From: JANQHS01 sp965227315
GTDB taxonomy: Bacteria > Bacteroidota > Bacteroidia > Cytophagales > CCMP332
Length of the DNA stretch: 64,000 nt
Direction of reading: 5' to 3'
Assembly (NCBI GenBank): GCA_965227315.1
Contig: OZ245737.1
Coordinates: 1,612,001-1,676,000 of the forward strand
The translations under genes were made by a program, and so were the position numbers. Of the stretch, positions 16,022-25,699 are shown in pieces. Position 1 is the stretch's first letter; each line of letters starts with the position of its first letter. Under the pieces are notes generated by a model, which searched no databases, was not told the origin of the DNA, and was given only the letters and a program-made list of their open reading frames with translations.

Positions 16022-17221
16022 ATGGATCAGGACTATCAGGAATTGGTGAATGAGTTTGGAAGCCCTTTATATGTATATGAGGAGGAAGTCATTCAGAAGA
16101 ACTACGAAAGATTTAGAAAGGCTTTTCAGGTTGAAAACCTCAAGATCTTTTATGCCTGCAAGGCGCTGAGCAACCAGAATATCCTGAGTCTGTTCAAGTC
16201 ATACGGAGCTTCCCTGGACTGTGTCTCTATCGAGGAAGTGAAGTTGGGGATCAGGGCGGGCTTTAGTCCTCAAGAGATCCTCTTCACTCCCAACTGTATA
16301 TCAGAAGAAGAATATGAGAGAGCGATCGCATTCGGGGTCAGGATCAACGTGGACAATTTGCCTGCGCTGGAGTACCTCGGAATGAAATACCCTGGCATCA
16401 GGCTGTGGATCAGGATCAATCCGCACCTCATGGCCGGCGGCAACCGAAAGATCTCTGTTGGTCATATCGACTCCAAATTCGGCATTTCCATTCATCAGGT
16501 CCCGCACCTCAAGAGATTGGTTCAAAGTCTTGGGATAGAAGTAGAAGGCATACATACCCATACCGGTTCAGATATCATTGATCCGGAGATATTCATCAGG
16601 GCCGCGGAACTGATCTTTGGAGTGGTCAGAGAATTTGAATCTGTACAGTATATCGATTTTGGCAGCGGTTTCAAGGTTCCATACAGGCCGGAGGATCCTG
16701 AGACAAAGCTTGAGGAATTCGGAAAGAAATTTGGAGATGCTTTTAATGAATTCTGTAACTCAGAGGGAAAAGACTATACCCTCTGTTTTGAACCGGGAAA
16801 GTTCATGGTCAGTAATTCCGGAAGCTTTTTAACGAAAGTCAATATCATAAAGCAAACCACTTCCTGTGTTTTCATCGGTGTGGATTCAGGTTTCAATCAT
16901 TTCATACGTCCCATGTTTTATGATGCCCACCATGAACTCTCGAATATTTCAAATCCCAGGGGTGAAAAAAAGGTCTACAACGTGGTCGGCTATATCTGCG
17001 AAACCGACACCTTCGCCTCTGATAGATTTATCAGCGAAGTCAAAAAAGGAGATGTGTTGAAATTCAGCAATGCGGGAGCATACTGTTTTTCCATGGCTTC
17101 AAATTACAATTCCAGGCTAAGACCAGCAGAGGTGTTGATCCTGAATGGTGAGGCAAGGCTTATCAGAAAACGGGAAAACCTGGAGAATCTTTTGGAGAAT
17201 CAGGTGATCCTGGACCTTTGA
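16022..17221 (+). CDS. lysA: Diaminopimelate decarboxylase
   Basis: 399-residue PLP enzyme of fold type III that decarboxylates meso-diaminopimelate to lysine, the last step of lysine synthesis. The PLP lysine is K47 in IFYACKALSN. Other markers are GASLDCVSIEE, HIDSKFGIS, GIHTHTGSD (histidine and glycine-rich phosphate contacts), FGSGFKVPY, EPGKFMVSNSG and the second-subunit active-site segment GYICETDTFASDR with C326. Length and motif order are typical of LysA, which separates it from arginine or ornithine decarboxylases of the same fold. It is divergent from the histidine kinase and converges with a DUF4136 lipoprotein gene with 4 bases between. It does not sit with other lysine genes here. 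Confidence 0.93.
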   Translation: MDQDYQELVNEFGSPLYVYEEEVIQKNYERFRKAFQVENLKIFYACKALSNQNILSLFKSYGASLDCVSIEEVKLGIRAGFSPQEILFTPNCISEEEYERAIAFGVRINVDNLPALEYLGMKYPGIRLWIRINPHLMAGGNRKISVGHIDSKFGISIHQVPHLKRLVQSLGIEVEGIHTHTGSDIIDPEIFIRAAELIFGVVREFESVQYIDFGSGFKVPYRPEDPETKLEEFGKKFGDAFNEFCNSEGKDYTLCFEPGKFMVSNSGSFLTKVNIIKQTTSCVFIGVDSGFNHFIRPMFYDAHHELSNISNPRGEKKVYNVVGYICETDTFASDRFISEVKKGDVLKFSNAGAYCFSMASNYNSRLRPAEVLILNGEARLIRKRENLENLLENQVILDL

Positions 17222-17225
17222 TGGA

Positions 17226-17750
17226 CTAGTTGCTCTTTGGCGGGTAATAGTAAAAGATCTTCTGCACCACATCATTGATGTTCTTTTCCCGGTTTTTGGT
17301 GTTTTCATCAATAGTCCCTTCTCCCCTTCCCTGCCATACAAGCTTTTCTGTTTCGGCATCGATGAGATCAATGAAAAGGGTTCCCACAACATAATTCACT
17401 GTGTTGACATCCGTGGTGCTGAACCCTCCGCGGCCATATCGGTATCCGCCCCCGTAATAATTGGTGGTAGCATAGGTGTTCTGCTCCTGCTGGGCAGTCA
17501 GAACAATATCCACATACACATCAGGGTTGTCCGACTCACTGAAACCCTTGGCCGCCATTTGGTTGTTCACAGCATTTTTTAAACGATCCTTGTTCAGGTC
17601 ATTGAGCGGCAGTTCATCAACCCTATGATCAAATTTATAAGTCTTGTATTTGGAGAAATCCGCCGTATTATCATAGTCCATCGAGACCTTGATCGACTCG
17701 CATGAAAAAAAAAACATGGAAAAAAGTCCAAAAACGATTAGTCGTTTCAT
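17226..17750 (-). CDS. DUF4136 lipoprotein
   Basis: 174-residue lipoprotein: signal MKRLIVFGLFSMFFFSC with the acylated Cys at 17. The following SIKVSMDYDNTADFSKYKTY and LNDLNKDRLKNAVNNQMAAK segments, then DVYVDIVL, a Gly/Tyr-rich stretch (NYYGGGYRYGRGGFS) and GTLFIDLIDAETEKLVWQG, define DUF4136, a family of unknown function in Bacteroidota and Proteobacteria. The C-terminus resembles the short helix/strand pattern seen in LPS-assembly-type lipoproteins. It sits downstream of the di-haem peroxidase gene on the same strand, 48 bases away. Confidence 0.9.
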   Translation of the reverse strand: MKRLIVFGLFSMFFFSCESIKVSMDYDNTADFSKYKTYKFDHRVDELPLNDLNKDRLKNAVNNQMAAKGFSESDNPDVYVDIVLTAQQEQNTYATTNYYGGGYRYGRGGFSTTDVNTVNYVVGTLFIDLIDAETEKLVWQGRGEGTIDENTKNREKNINDVVQKIFYYYPPKSN

Positions 17751-17798
17751 TCCTTAGGTGATTTACGTGATTTAAAGATACTACTCAGAAATACAAAA

Positions 17799-18872
17799 TT
17801 ATACCCCTGCCAACTCCTCAGGCAACACAGCCCAATCTTCATTCACCTCGCCTTCCAAAGTTCCCAAAAATGCCAAAATGGATTCAATTTCCTCCGGACT
17901 CAATTGCTTATTGAGATTGACCACCCCCATGATCTTGATCGCCTCAGAAAGGCTTTCAACACTTCCATCATGGAAATAGGGAGCGGTTTGGTTAACATTC
18001 CTCAGTGTTGGCACCTTGAAAACATATCGATCCGCCTCATTGCCAGTAAGCGCTATTCTTCCTTCGTCCACATTTCGGCTTTTTGTGAATTCCCAATAAT
18101 CATAATGGACCCCAAATTTTTGATAGAGATTACCCCCGATCATCGGACCGGTATGACAGGTGATACAACCCACATTGATAAAGGTCTCAAGTCCTTCTTT
18201 TTCCTCAAGCGTCAATGCGCCTTTACTTCCATTCAGGTAATTATCGAAACGTGAAGGTGTGATCAATGTCCTCTCGAATGCGGCAATTGCATTTTGGATA
18301 TTCTTATAGTTAATCGGGTCTCCGTCTTCAGGGAAGGCTGCGGGGAAAAGCTCCCGGTACAAATCGATTTCTTTCAGACGATCAACAAGAAACTCCTCGG
18401 ATGGAATGGCCATCTCAACAGGGTTCAGGATGGGCATGCCGGCCTGCTCTTCGACATCCTTTGCCCTGCCATCCCAGAACTGGGTGGTATGAAAAGATGC
18501 ATTGAGGACAGTTGGAGAGTTCCTTTCACCATTTTCACCGGCATCACCGGGGGAAACGGGCAAATTATCGACACCAAAGGTCGAAAGGTTATGACAGGAG
18601 TTACAGCTGATATTTCCGTCCTTGGACAGCCTCGTGTCGTAATACAGGATCTTTCCCAGCTTCACTTTTTCCTCTGTCAGAGGATTATCCGGATTCTCGG
18701 AAAGTTCGGGAAGAGCTGCGAAAGTTCTTGCTACCTGAGGATAGATGCGCTCATCGATCTTTAACCCTTCGGCATATTCTCGGGCTTGTTTTTTTGCCTT
18801 GGATTCTTCTTTTGGGCCGCAGGAATTTGCGATCAGGAATAGAAGCAAGAGTAAAGAAAAGGTCGGTTTCAT
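17799..18872 (-). CDS. Di-haem cytochrome c peroxidase lipoprotein
   Basis: 357-residue member of the bacterial cytochrome c peroxidase/MauG family, which reduces peroxide using electrons from periplasmic cytochromes. Both haem-binding motifs are present: C90-NS-C93-H94 (GNISCNSCHNL) and C236-IT-C239-H240 (VGCITCHTG). Around them lie GKILYYDTRLSKDG, FWDGRAKDVEEQAG, and KVPTLRNVNQTAPYFHDG, the usual peroxidase landmarks. The signal ends at LFLIANSCG, with Cys18 as lipobox Cys, so it is membrane-anchored in the periplasm or at the outer membrane. Only two CxxCH motifs are seen, so it is the classical type rather than a three-haem form. Confidence 0.93.
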   Translation of the reverse strand: MKPTFSLLLLLFLIANSCGPKEESKAKKQAREYAEGLKIDERIYPQVARTFAALPELSENPDNPLTEEKVKLGKILYYDTRLSKDGNISCNSCHNLSTFGVDNLPVSPGDAGENGERNSPTVLNASFHTTQFWDGRAKDVEEQAGMPILNPVEMAIPSEEFLVDRLKEIDLYRELFPAAFPEDGDPINYKNIQNAIAAFERTLITPSRFDNYLNGSKGALTLEEKEGLETFINVGCITCHTGPMIGGNLYQKFGVHYDYWEFTKSRNVDEGRIALTGNEADRYVFKVPTLRNVNQTAPYFHDGSVESLSEAIKIMGVVNLNKQLSPEEIESILAFLGTLEGEVNEDWAVLPEELAGV

Positions 18873-18931
18873 GGTTTCTCAGTTTTAACATTATAACAAA
18901 AAGTAATTTACCTTGGTTTGAAATAAATATT

Positions 18932-19279
18932 ATGGCATACGATGAGCATTTGGAGGAAAGGATAACCCGAATACTCAAAAACAGGGGCATCGGCTTTGAA
19001 CCCAAAAAAATGATGGGAGGGCTTTGCTATATGGTCAATGACAAGATGTGTGTGGGAATAGTAAAGAACAACCTGATGGCCAGAGTGGATCCCGGGATCT
19101 ATTCGGAGATCCTTGAAAAAAAAGGAGCTAAGCAAATGGACTTTACGGGCCGACCGATGAAGGGATTCATTTTTGTAGAGCCCGAGGGAATCGATCTGGA
19201 AGATGATCTTGAATACTGGGTTGATCTTTGCCTGGAATACAACCCTAAGGCAAAATCCAGTAAGAAGAAAAAGAGCTGA
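18932..19279 (+). CDS. TfoX N-terminal-domain protein (second copy)
   Basis: 115-residue protein starting at ATG 18932 (MAYDEHLEERITRILKNRGI). FEPKKMMGGLCYMVNDKMCV, then KNNLMARVDP and FTGRPMKGFIFVEPEG are TfoX_N features. The C-terminus is Lys/Ser-rich (KAKSSKKKKS), possibly for nucleic-acid contact. The reading frame stays open 204 bases upstream, but the earlier part is antisense to the peroxidase gene and not protein-like, so the ATG after a short spacer is preferred. It is divergent from the peroxidase gene. It is only distantly similar to the TfoX-like protein at 11499. Confidence 0.85.
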   Translation: MAYDEHLEERITRILKNRGIGFEPKKMMGGLCYMVNDKMCVGIVKNNLMARVDPGIYSEILEKKGAKQMDFTGRPMKGFIFVEPEGIDLEDDLEYWVDLCLEYNPKAKSSKKKKS

Positions 19280-19695
19280 TCAGGCTCCCTAGTTTTCCAA
19301 ACCCATTTTTTCGACCGGAAATTGACAAACAAAGTACAAAAGTTGGTTCTGCTGCTTTTCTAGCTGGTTGTAATCAATTTGGCCTATACACAGCGACTGC
19401 CTTCTATGATGGAAACGCACATTCATTTCTCAGAAATCAACCACTTTCAATTTGCGATAAAACGGCTAAAAAATTGAAGCAATGGGCGGAGATGATATCT
19501 TCATTTCTCCATCCACTTATTTTTGTGATGGTGGAGATTGCTGCTAGGCGAAAAATCCTTTTTTTGATTCTATAAAGACATTTTTTAGATGTAAAAGGTC
19601 AATAAAAATTCAATAAAACCAAGTTTACATCAAAACTGGCTTAATTTTGCAGGCAAAGGAATTCCGTTTTCCTGGTCACTGAGAAAATTGAGAAA
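19280..19695 (+). other. Intergenic stretch with promoter-like box
   Basis: No reading frame of note lies in these 416 bases. TAATTTTG at 19642-19649 matches the Bacteroidota -7 box (TAnnTTTG) 46 bases before the TTG start of the large repeat protein; a clear -33 TTG is not seen. Poly-A and poly-T runs occur at 19556-19640. Confidence 0.4.
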
Positions 19696-22600
19696 TTGAA
19701 GTATTATCTTACAATAGTCACTTTCCTCTGCCTGTTTTATGCTAAGGCCCAACCGGCAAATGACAATGCATTAAATGCAATAGACGTAACCTCCTTGGTT
19801 AATAATCCGGGTTGTTCTGCGGATGCAGCATATACCACAGTAAATGCAACTGCTGACAAGAACCCCGGGAGTTGTTGGAATACCACCGGGGGTTCAAATG
19901 TTTGGTTCTGGTTCACCGCGCCAAGCTCTGAAGTCACAGTCAATATCAATACTGGCGGTAGTCAGGGAACCTTGAGATATTTATACGTTGCGTTATGGGA
20001 CTCAGATACCATCTCTCAACTAGCCTGTAAAAATTATTCAGCTCAGTATTCAGACCTGGAGATGAGCTATGTGGGTTTGACTCCGGGTATGAGGTATTTC
20101 ATTTCTGTTGATAATCACAACGGTAGTTCAAGCTATGAAGGTACTTTCCAAATATGCATGGATAGTTCAGCCACCTATGATTTTGTTGAAGGAGCCATTT
20201 TTGTTGATTCATTGATCGACAATTGTTCTCCGGATGCCTCATATACGACAGTGCAGGCTACCTCGGATCAGAGTCCCGGATCCTGCTGGAATACCACTGG
20301 TGGAAGCAACCGATGGTTTGCTTTTGTTGCAACCTCACCGAATGTTCAGGTAGAGGTATTGACCGGAGGAAGTCAGGGAACGCTGAGATACGCGTATGCC
20401 TCATTGTGGAATTCCGATCTGAGCACGGAACTGGCCTGCATCAATTATACGTCTCAATATTCTGATCTATCGATGAGTGCCGTGGGACTTACCATTGGAG
20501 ATACATTTTATATATCCGTGGATAACCACAACGGAAGTACTTCTTATCGTGGAACTTTCGCATTATGTATTTCCAGCCAATCCGATTATGATTTTTATGA
20601 ATCGCCGATCTATGTCGATTCTTTGATAGATGCATGTTCTCCTGATGCCTCATATACGACCGGGCAGGCCACTTCAGATCAAAGCCCGGGATCCTGCTGG
20701 AATACCACCGGCGGAAGTAACCGGTGGTTCGCCTTTGTTGCAACATCGTCATCTGTTGAAATAGAAGTGCTTACTGGTGGAAGTCAGGGAACATTGAGAT
20801 ATGCCTATGCAGCATTATGGAACTCAGATCTGAGTTCACAACTGGCATGTGTGAACTATACAAGCCAGTACTCGGATCTGTCCATGAGCGCCGTTGGCCT
20901 CACAATAGGTGATACTTTCTACATATCCGTTGACAATCACAATGGAAGCGCATCCTACCGGGGAAGCTTTGCGCTCTGCATTTCAAGTGTCTCTGACTAT
21001 GATTTTTATGAATCGGCAATTTTTGTTGACTCCCTAATGAATACATGCTCAGCTGATGCCTCATTTACCACTGTTCAGGCTACTAAGGACCAAAGCCCGG
21101 GATCCTGCTGGAATACAGTAGGAGGGAGTAACCGATGGTTCGCATTTGTGGCAACGGCCACACAGGTCAAGGTCAGGGTCCTTACGGGAGGGTCTCAGGG
21201 AACCCTCAGATATGGCTATGCCGCTCTTTGGAACTCGGACCTGAGTTCCCAACTGGCATGCGTGAACTATACCAGCCAATATTCAGACCTTGAAATGAAT
21301 GCCGTAGGACTCACCATCGGGGATACCTTTTATATATCCGTGGACAATCACAATGGAAGCGCATCATACCGCGGAAGCTTTGCACTTTGCTTAGAGGATC
21401 AGGTGGATTATGATTTTTACGAAGGGGCCTATTTCGTGGATTCGATCATGAATAATTGCTCACCCGATGCACATTATACCACAGTTCAGGCTACTTCAGA
21501 TCAAAGCCCGGGATCCTGCTGGAATACCACTGGTGGAAGCAACCGATGGTTTGCTTTTGTTGCAACCACTACTCAGGCAAGAATCGAAGTACGGACCGGC
21601 GGGTCTGAGGGAACGCTAAGATATGGATACACCGCTCTGTGGAATTCAGATCTGAGCAGCCAGGTTGCCTGCCAAAGATATACCTCTCAATACAGCGACA
21701 TCACCTTAAATGCCGTTAATCTTACGGCTGGAGACACCTTCTACATTTCTGTTGATAACCACAATGGAAGTCCTTCCTATAGAGGGACATTTAAACTATG
21801 TCTCTATGATTCTGTTGATTATGATTTTCAGGAAGGCGCCCGGACCTTGTATGATATAGTAAACTGGTGTTCTTCAGATGCCCTGTTTACGACAGTTCAG
21901 GCTACAGCAGATAAAAACAGCGGTTCATGTTGGAATACGGCGGGCGGGAGTAATCGTTGGTTTCAATTTACTGCTACAACTGCGGAAATCAATGTAGAAG
22001 TTCTTACGGGAGGTTCACAGGGAACCCTGAGGTATGCATATGTAGCCCTTTGGGATACGGATGGATTGACCCAATTGGCCTGTGAGAGATATACTTCCCA
22101 ATACAGTGACCTGGACATGGATTATGTTAATCTGACTCCTGGTAATACCTATTATATCTCTGTAGACAATCACAATGGAAGTAGCTCTTACCGAGGTACT
22201 TTTACACTCTGTGTCAATGACAAGGTGACCTATGATTTTTATGAGGCTGCCGAAGTATTGACTGACCTGAATGGCTGGTGTTCAGGAAACGGGCAATACA
22301 ATACTCAGCTAGCAACCCAGGACCAGAACCCTGGATCCTGCTGGAATACCTTTGGAGGAAGCAATCGCTGGTTTACTTTCCAGGCAATATCTCCTTCCGT
22401 TGTGATCAGCATGAATACCGGGGGATCCGAAGGAACTCTAAGATATCCATACCTGGCATTATGGGATTCCACCGGAACAGGAGAACTGGATTGCCAAAGA
22501 TATACGGCACAATACTCTGACCTTACCATTTCCTATACGGGCCTCACCGTTGGAGATGATTATTACATCTCTGTTGACAATCATAACGGAAGCACATCTT

Positions 22601-24555
22601 ACAGGGGTACTTTCCAGCTTTGCGTGAGCAATGTATCCGATACTCTTTATTCAAGGGCGGATGGTGCATGGAGCAATGCTTCTACCTGGTCTGAGGTAAA
22701 CCATGGAGGCCCCGCTGCATCAGGTCCTCCTTCTTTCGGTGATGTGGTCAACATCGAGCACAATGTTACGTTGGGTTCCGATGTCGAGGTGGCTGAGATC
22801 AATCTGAACGTCGCTACGGGACAGAGTACCAGTTTGTCTGTCACCGATGCTGTTCTTGATGTTCGCGGAAAGATGAATTTTGCCAATCCAAACAATGATC
22901 AGTCAGGAACTCTTACTCTTTCCGGAAACACCAGGCTGGAAGTTCTGGACACCTTGCATATCCAAAGGGATGGTGGTTCACAAGCTTTTAATCTTACCCT
23001 TGTGGGAACTTCCCAAATCAATGTCTTTAAGTCCCTGGATTTTGATATCAATGGAGGAACAGCCGCGAATAATCTTGTGACGCTCAATAATTCCTCGAGC
23101 ATTGTCACTCTGGAGGATCTGATCATGGACAATGATGCCTCGGGAACCAAACTGTTGGTTCAGCTAAACGATACCGCTACCCTGGTCGTATTTGACAATA
23201 TATACTACACTACCTCAGCCGATGATTTTCTGGAAATAGAACTGAACGATAGCAGCCAGCTGTTTATGGGTGGGAACTTCAATTTTGGAACTCCCCGGTA
23301 TGGAATTCTGGATTGCAACAATTTTTCATCCCTGGTATTCCAATCGCTGACGAATCTTCAGAACTTCCCTGGAAATGAGGGAAGCGGGACAGGAGATGAC
23401 TTCACGTATCAGAATGTGGTTATCAATAACGCAAGGGTAACCAGACCTCAGGTAACTATGGACGGCCCAATCACAATTTCAGGCAACATACTTTTCGTGG
23501 ATGGGGTTATTGGCTCGACCTCGGCTAATCTGTTAACCCTTGCAGATGGAGCAACCATCAGTGGTCAAAGCGATATTTCATACGTAGAAGGTCCCATACA
23601 GCGTTTTGGCTCGAGCGATTTTCTATATCCTGTCGGAGCTTCCGGGTTCTATGCACCATTGGAGTTAAACAGTCTTTCCGGGGCAAATTCATTGACTGAA
23701 TTTACCGTCGAGTATTTCGCCAATTCCTATTCCGATGTCACAAATCTTGGTGCAGGCCTGTACAATGTGAGCACCCTGGAATATTGGGATATTGCACAGG
23801 TAGGAAGTTTGGATAGTTTGAACCTTACCCTGCATTGGAGGAGCGCTACCCGCAGCGAGATCGACAATTACAGTGAACTTAAGATCGTTCATTATACTGG
23901 CGGACAATGGGAAAATATGGGGCAGGATTCCAATGTTCCTGGCCTACAGGGCTCCATCACGGTAAACGGAGTGAGTAGCTTCAGCCCATTTACTTTTGGA
24001 TCCAACAGCACCCTGGCCAATCCACTCCCTGTTGATTTCTTGTATGTCGATGCAATTGCCAACGAGCAAACTGCGGAGATCATCTGGGGTACGGGAGAAG
24101 AATCGGAAGCTGAGATCTATGTTATAGAGAGATCCGGGAATTTGATCAAATTCGAGGTGATTGGTACCCTTGAGGGCCATGGCGATGTTGAAAACCATTA
24201 TTCCTTCTCGGATAGACATCCCTACCGGGGATTGAATTATTACAGGATAAAAAATATATCTGAAAATGGGAATTCGACCTTCTCTGATGTGGTTTCGGTA
24301 GAAGTGCAAGAGGGTGCTCTTTTCAGTCTGTTTCCAAACCCGGTCGAAAACGGACTTCTTCATTTGAGTATGGCTCCGGACTTCAGACCTCAAACTTTCA
24401 AGGTGATCAATACCAACGGGGAAATGCTATTCAAACTCCGCGCAGATGGAAACCCAAATCAGGACATCCGGATAAACTCTCTTCCTTCAGGTGTTTATAT
24501 CCTTGTTGCCGAGGATGGTCAAAGCGTTGAGAAACGGAAATTCATAGTCCGATAG
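19696..24555 (+). CDS. Giant secreted repeat protein with T9SS sorting domain
   Basis: 1619 residues. TTG at 19696 gives a signal peptide (MKYYLTIVTFLCLFYAKA) ending just before QPANDNA; no ATG does so. Residues about 20-980 are seven tandem domains of about 137 residues of pre-peptidase C-terminal (PPC)-like type, each with NPGSCWNTTGGSN, WFxF, TGGSQGTLRYxY, LTxGxxYYISVDNHNGSxSYRGTF and a Cys pair. From about 990, SNASTWS and GDVVNIEHNVTLGSDVE begin a right-handed beta-helix-like region to about 1400, followed by an Ig-like segment and a type A T9SS sorting domain (SLFPNPVENGLLHLSM; SGVYILVAED). It is expected to be secreted and attached to the cell surface, with a role in adhesion or binding inferred. 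The SDR gene starts 9 bases downstream. Confidence 0.9.
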   Translation: MKYYLTIVTFLCLFYAKAQPANDNALNAIDVTSLVNNPGCSADAAYTTVNATADKNPGSCWNTTGGSNVWFWFTAPSSEVTVNINTGGSQGTLRYLYVALWDSDTISQLACKNYSAQYSDLEMSYVGLTPGMRYFISVDNHNGSSSYEGTFQICMDSSATYDFVEGAIFVDSLIDNCSPDASYTTVQATSDQSPGSCWNTTGGSNRWFAFVATSPNVQVEVLTGGSQGTLRYAYASLWNSDLSTELACINYTSQYSDLSMSAVGLTIGDTFYISVDNHNGSTSYRGTFALCISSQSDYDFYESPIYVDSLIDACSPDASYTTGQATSDQSPGSCWNTTGGSNRWFAFVATSSSVEIEVLTGGSQGTLRYAYAALWNSDLSSQLACVNYTSQYSDLSMSAVGLTIGDTFYISVDNHNGSASYRGSFALCISSVSDYDFYESAIFVDSLMNTCSADASFTTVQATKDQSPGSCWNTVGGSNRWFAFVATATQVKVRVLTGGSQGTLRYGYAALWNSDLSSQLACVNYTSQYSDLEMNAVGLTIGDTFYISVDNHNGSASYRGSFALCLEDQVDYDFYEGAYFVDSIMNNCSPDAHYTTVQATSDQSPGSCWNTTGGSNRWFAFVATTTQARIEVRTGGSEGTLRYGYTALWNSDLSSQVACQRYTSQYSDITLNAVNLTAGDTFYISVDNHNGSPSYRGTFKLCLYDSVDYDFQEGARTLYDIVNWCSSDALFTTVQATADKNSGSCWNTAGGSNRWFQFTATTAEINVEVLTGGSQGTLRYAYVALWDTDGLTQLACERYTSQYSDLDMDYVNLTPGNTYYISVDNHNGSSSYRGTFTLCVNDKVTYDFYEAAEVLTDLNGWCSGNGQYNTQLATQDQNPGSCWNTFGGSNRWFTFQAISPSVVISMNTGGSEGTLRYPYLALWDSTGTGELDCQRYTAQYSDLTISYTGLTVGDDYYISVDNHNGSTSYRGTFQLCVSNVSDTLYSRADGAWSNASTWSEVNHGGPAASGPPSFGDVVNIEHNVTLGSDVEVAEINLNVATGQSTSLSVTDAVLDVRGKMNFANPNNDQSGTLTLSGNTRLEVLDTLHIQRDGGSQAFNLTLVGTSQINVFKSLDFDINGGTAANNLVTLNNSSSIVTLEDLIMDNDASGTKLLVQLNDTATLVVFDNIYYTTSADDFLEIELNDSSQLFMGGNFNFGTPRYGILDCNNFSSLVFQSLTNLQNFPGNEGSGTGDDFTYQNVVINNARVTRPQVTMDGPITISGNILFVDGVIGSTSANLLTLADGATISGQSDISYVEGPIQRFGSSDFLYPVGASGFYAPLELNSLSGANSLTEFTVEYFANSYSDVTNLGAGLYNVSTLEYWDIAQVGSLDSLNLTLHWRSATRSEIDNYSELKIVHYTGGQWENMGQDSNVPGLQGSITVNGVSSFSPFTFGSNSTLANPLPVDFLYVDAIANEQTAEIIWGTGEESEAEIYVIERSGNLIKFEVIGTLEGHGDVENHYSFSDRHPYRGLNYYRIKNISENGNSTFSDVVSVEVQEGALFSLFPNPVENGLLHLSMAPDFRPQTFKVINTNGEMLFKLRADGNPNQDIRINSLPSGVYILVAEDGQSVEKRKFIVR
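19753..22640 (+). repeat. Seven tandem coding repeats of about 411 bp
   Basis: The units begin with a D/E-F-x-E-x-A pattern (for example YDFYESAIFVDS) and recur near 20178, 20587, 20998, 21409, 21821 and 22230, a spacing of about 411 bases (137 residues). Units 2-5 are most alike at DNA level, sharing runs such as GATCAAAGCCCGGGATCCTG; units 1, 6 and 7 are more divergent, so expansion probably happened from the middle. Confidence 0.85.
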
Positions 24556-24564
24556 TATTCTCCT

Positions 24565-25164
24565 ATGAGGATATTGATCATAGGAGCCACAGGTACTTTG
24601 GGGAAATTCCTTCTCCGAAAATTTGCTCCCGATCATGAGGTCATAGGCGCTTCAAGAAAGGATCCCAGGTTCCCTGTAGATATTGCCGAACCAGAATCAA
24701 TCCAAACCCTTCTGGAAAGTACGGGGAAGCTTGATGCGATCATCAATTGCGCCGGAGAAGCCAAATGGAATTCCCTTGAAAAACTCAGCTATCAGGACTT
24801 TCAGTTCGGATTCAAATCCAAACTTATGGGACAGGTCAATCTGGTATTGGCCGCAAAAGACTTTTTGTCCCCTGAGGTATCGATCACGCTTACATCAGGA
24901 ATCCTCGCAGATCGTCCGGTCCCCGGATCAAGCATTGCATCCATGGTCAATGGAGCCTTGCACAGTTTTGTTCTTGCAGCCTCCAATGAACTACCCGATG
25001 GTGTTCGGTTAAATGTCGTTTGCCCAGGGCTGGTTGAGGACTCTGTCGAAAAGTATGCAGGTCTTTTTCCAGGACATGTACCGATCAGCATGAATGCTCT
25101 TTTTGAGGCTTATGATTCCGTACTGAAAGGCTCCCAAAAGGGAGAAGTCATCAGGGTTTATTAG
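24565..25164 (+). CDS. Short-chain dehydrogenase-like protein, atypical active site
   Basis: 199-residue short-chain dehydrogenase fold: MRILIIGATGTLGKFLL is the Gly-rich NAD(P) loop, DIAEPESI and IINCAGEAKWNSL (NxAG) follow, then SITLTSGILADRPVPGSS. The catalytic Tyr-x-x-x-Lys that should come about 13 residues after the Ser is replaced by ASMVNGALHSF, so the usual proton relay is missing; RLNVVCPGLV further on is normal. A subgroup of SDR proteins shares the RPxPG...VNGA pattern, so this is a family trait, not a mutation. It is 9 bases after the large repeat protein. The function is unknown. Confidence 0.85.
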   Translation: MRILIIGATGTLGKFLLRKFAPDHEVIGASRKDPRFPVDIAEPESIQTLLESTGKLDAIINCAGEAKWNSLEKLSYQDFQFGFKSKLMGQVNLVLAAKDFLSPEVSITLTSGILADRPVPGSSIASMVNGALHSFVLAASNELPDGVRLNVVCPGLVEDSVEKYAGLFPGHVPISMNALFEAYDSVLKGSQKGEVIRVY

Positions 25165-25234
25165 GAGAACACTCAATTGATCTCCATCCTTAGCTCAAAC
25201 CATGCAGGTGGGTAAATCGTCAAGCGATTACAGG

Positions 25235-25699
25235 CTATTCACACCTCAGCTTCTCCAATTCTTCGATAATCGTATATTCTGATCCCACGCTAAAATATTG
25301 ATCGCCAATTTTCTCTATAAGCAAGAAATTGCCAAATTCAATCGGCCTGCGATCTATCATCGATTTCAGATCATAAAACTTTTGAACACCAATATGAGGA
25401 CCATAAAGATTGACTTTATTGCTTTCGGCCGTATCTCCCACATATATAATCGAAAATTCACATAACCCATCAAGTAACAATCCCTCCAAGGGTCTTTCCA
25501 CTTTTGAAAGGCAAAAATCACAACCTTGTATTCTCAATAAGAGTATGTTCTTTCCCATGGATTCTACATCCGCAATGGAGCCAATATAACCCTTGATCTT
25601 CAGGGCATCTGTGCGCGAAGCAGATCCTGTACAGAAAAGCAGGAGTTGACTAAGAGCTAAAGCGCAAATAATAGAAAGGTATTGAATTCTCTTGTTCAT
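25235..25699 (-). CDS. Exported CxxC-containing protein, possible lipoprotein
   Basis: 154 residues with an N-terminal signal (MNKRIQYLSIICALALSQLL), a possible lipobox at LLLFC, and NILLLRIQGCDFCLSKVERP at about 50-70. CDFC is a thioredoxin-like C-x-x-C placed after a beta-strand, but the rest does not clearly match a known thiol-redox family. The reading frame begins inside the end of the upstream DUF4221-like gene (50-base overlap), so the two are coupled. Together with the upstream six-cysteine peptide, a role in disulfide handling is an attractive inference. Base composition looks AT-richer than neighbouring genes. Confidence 0.6.
   Translation of the reverse strand: MNKRIQYLSIICALALSQLLLFCTGSASRTDALKIKGYIGSIADVESMGKNILLLRIQGCDFCLSKVERPLEGLLLDGLCEFSIIYVGDTAESNKVNLYGPHIGVQKFYDLKSMIDRRPIEFGNFLLIEKIGDQYFSVGSEYTIIEELEKLRCE

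Noticed and set aside
11499..19279. TfoX-like proteins as competence regulators
   Set aside because: Only the N-terminal domain is present and no other competence genes are in the window.
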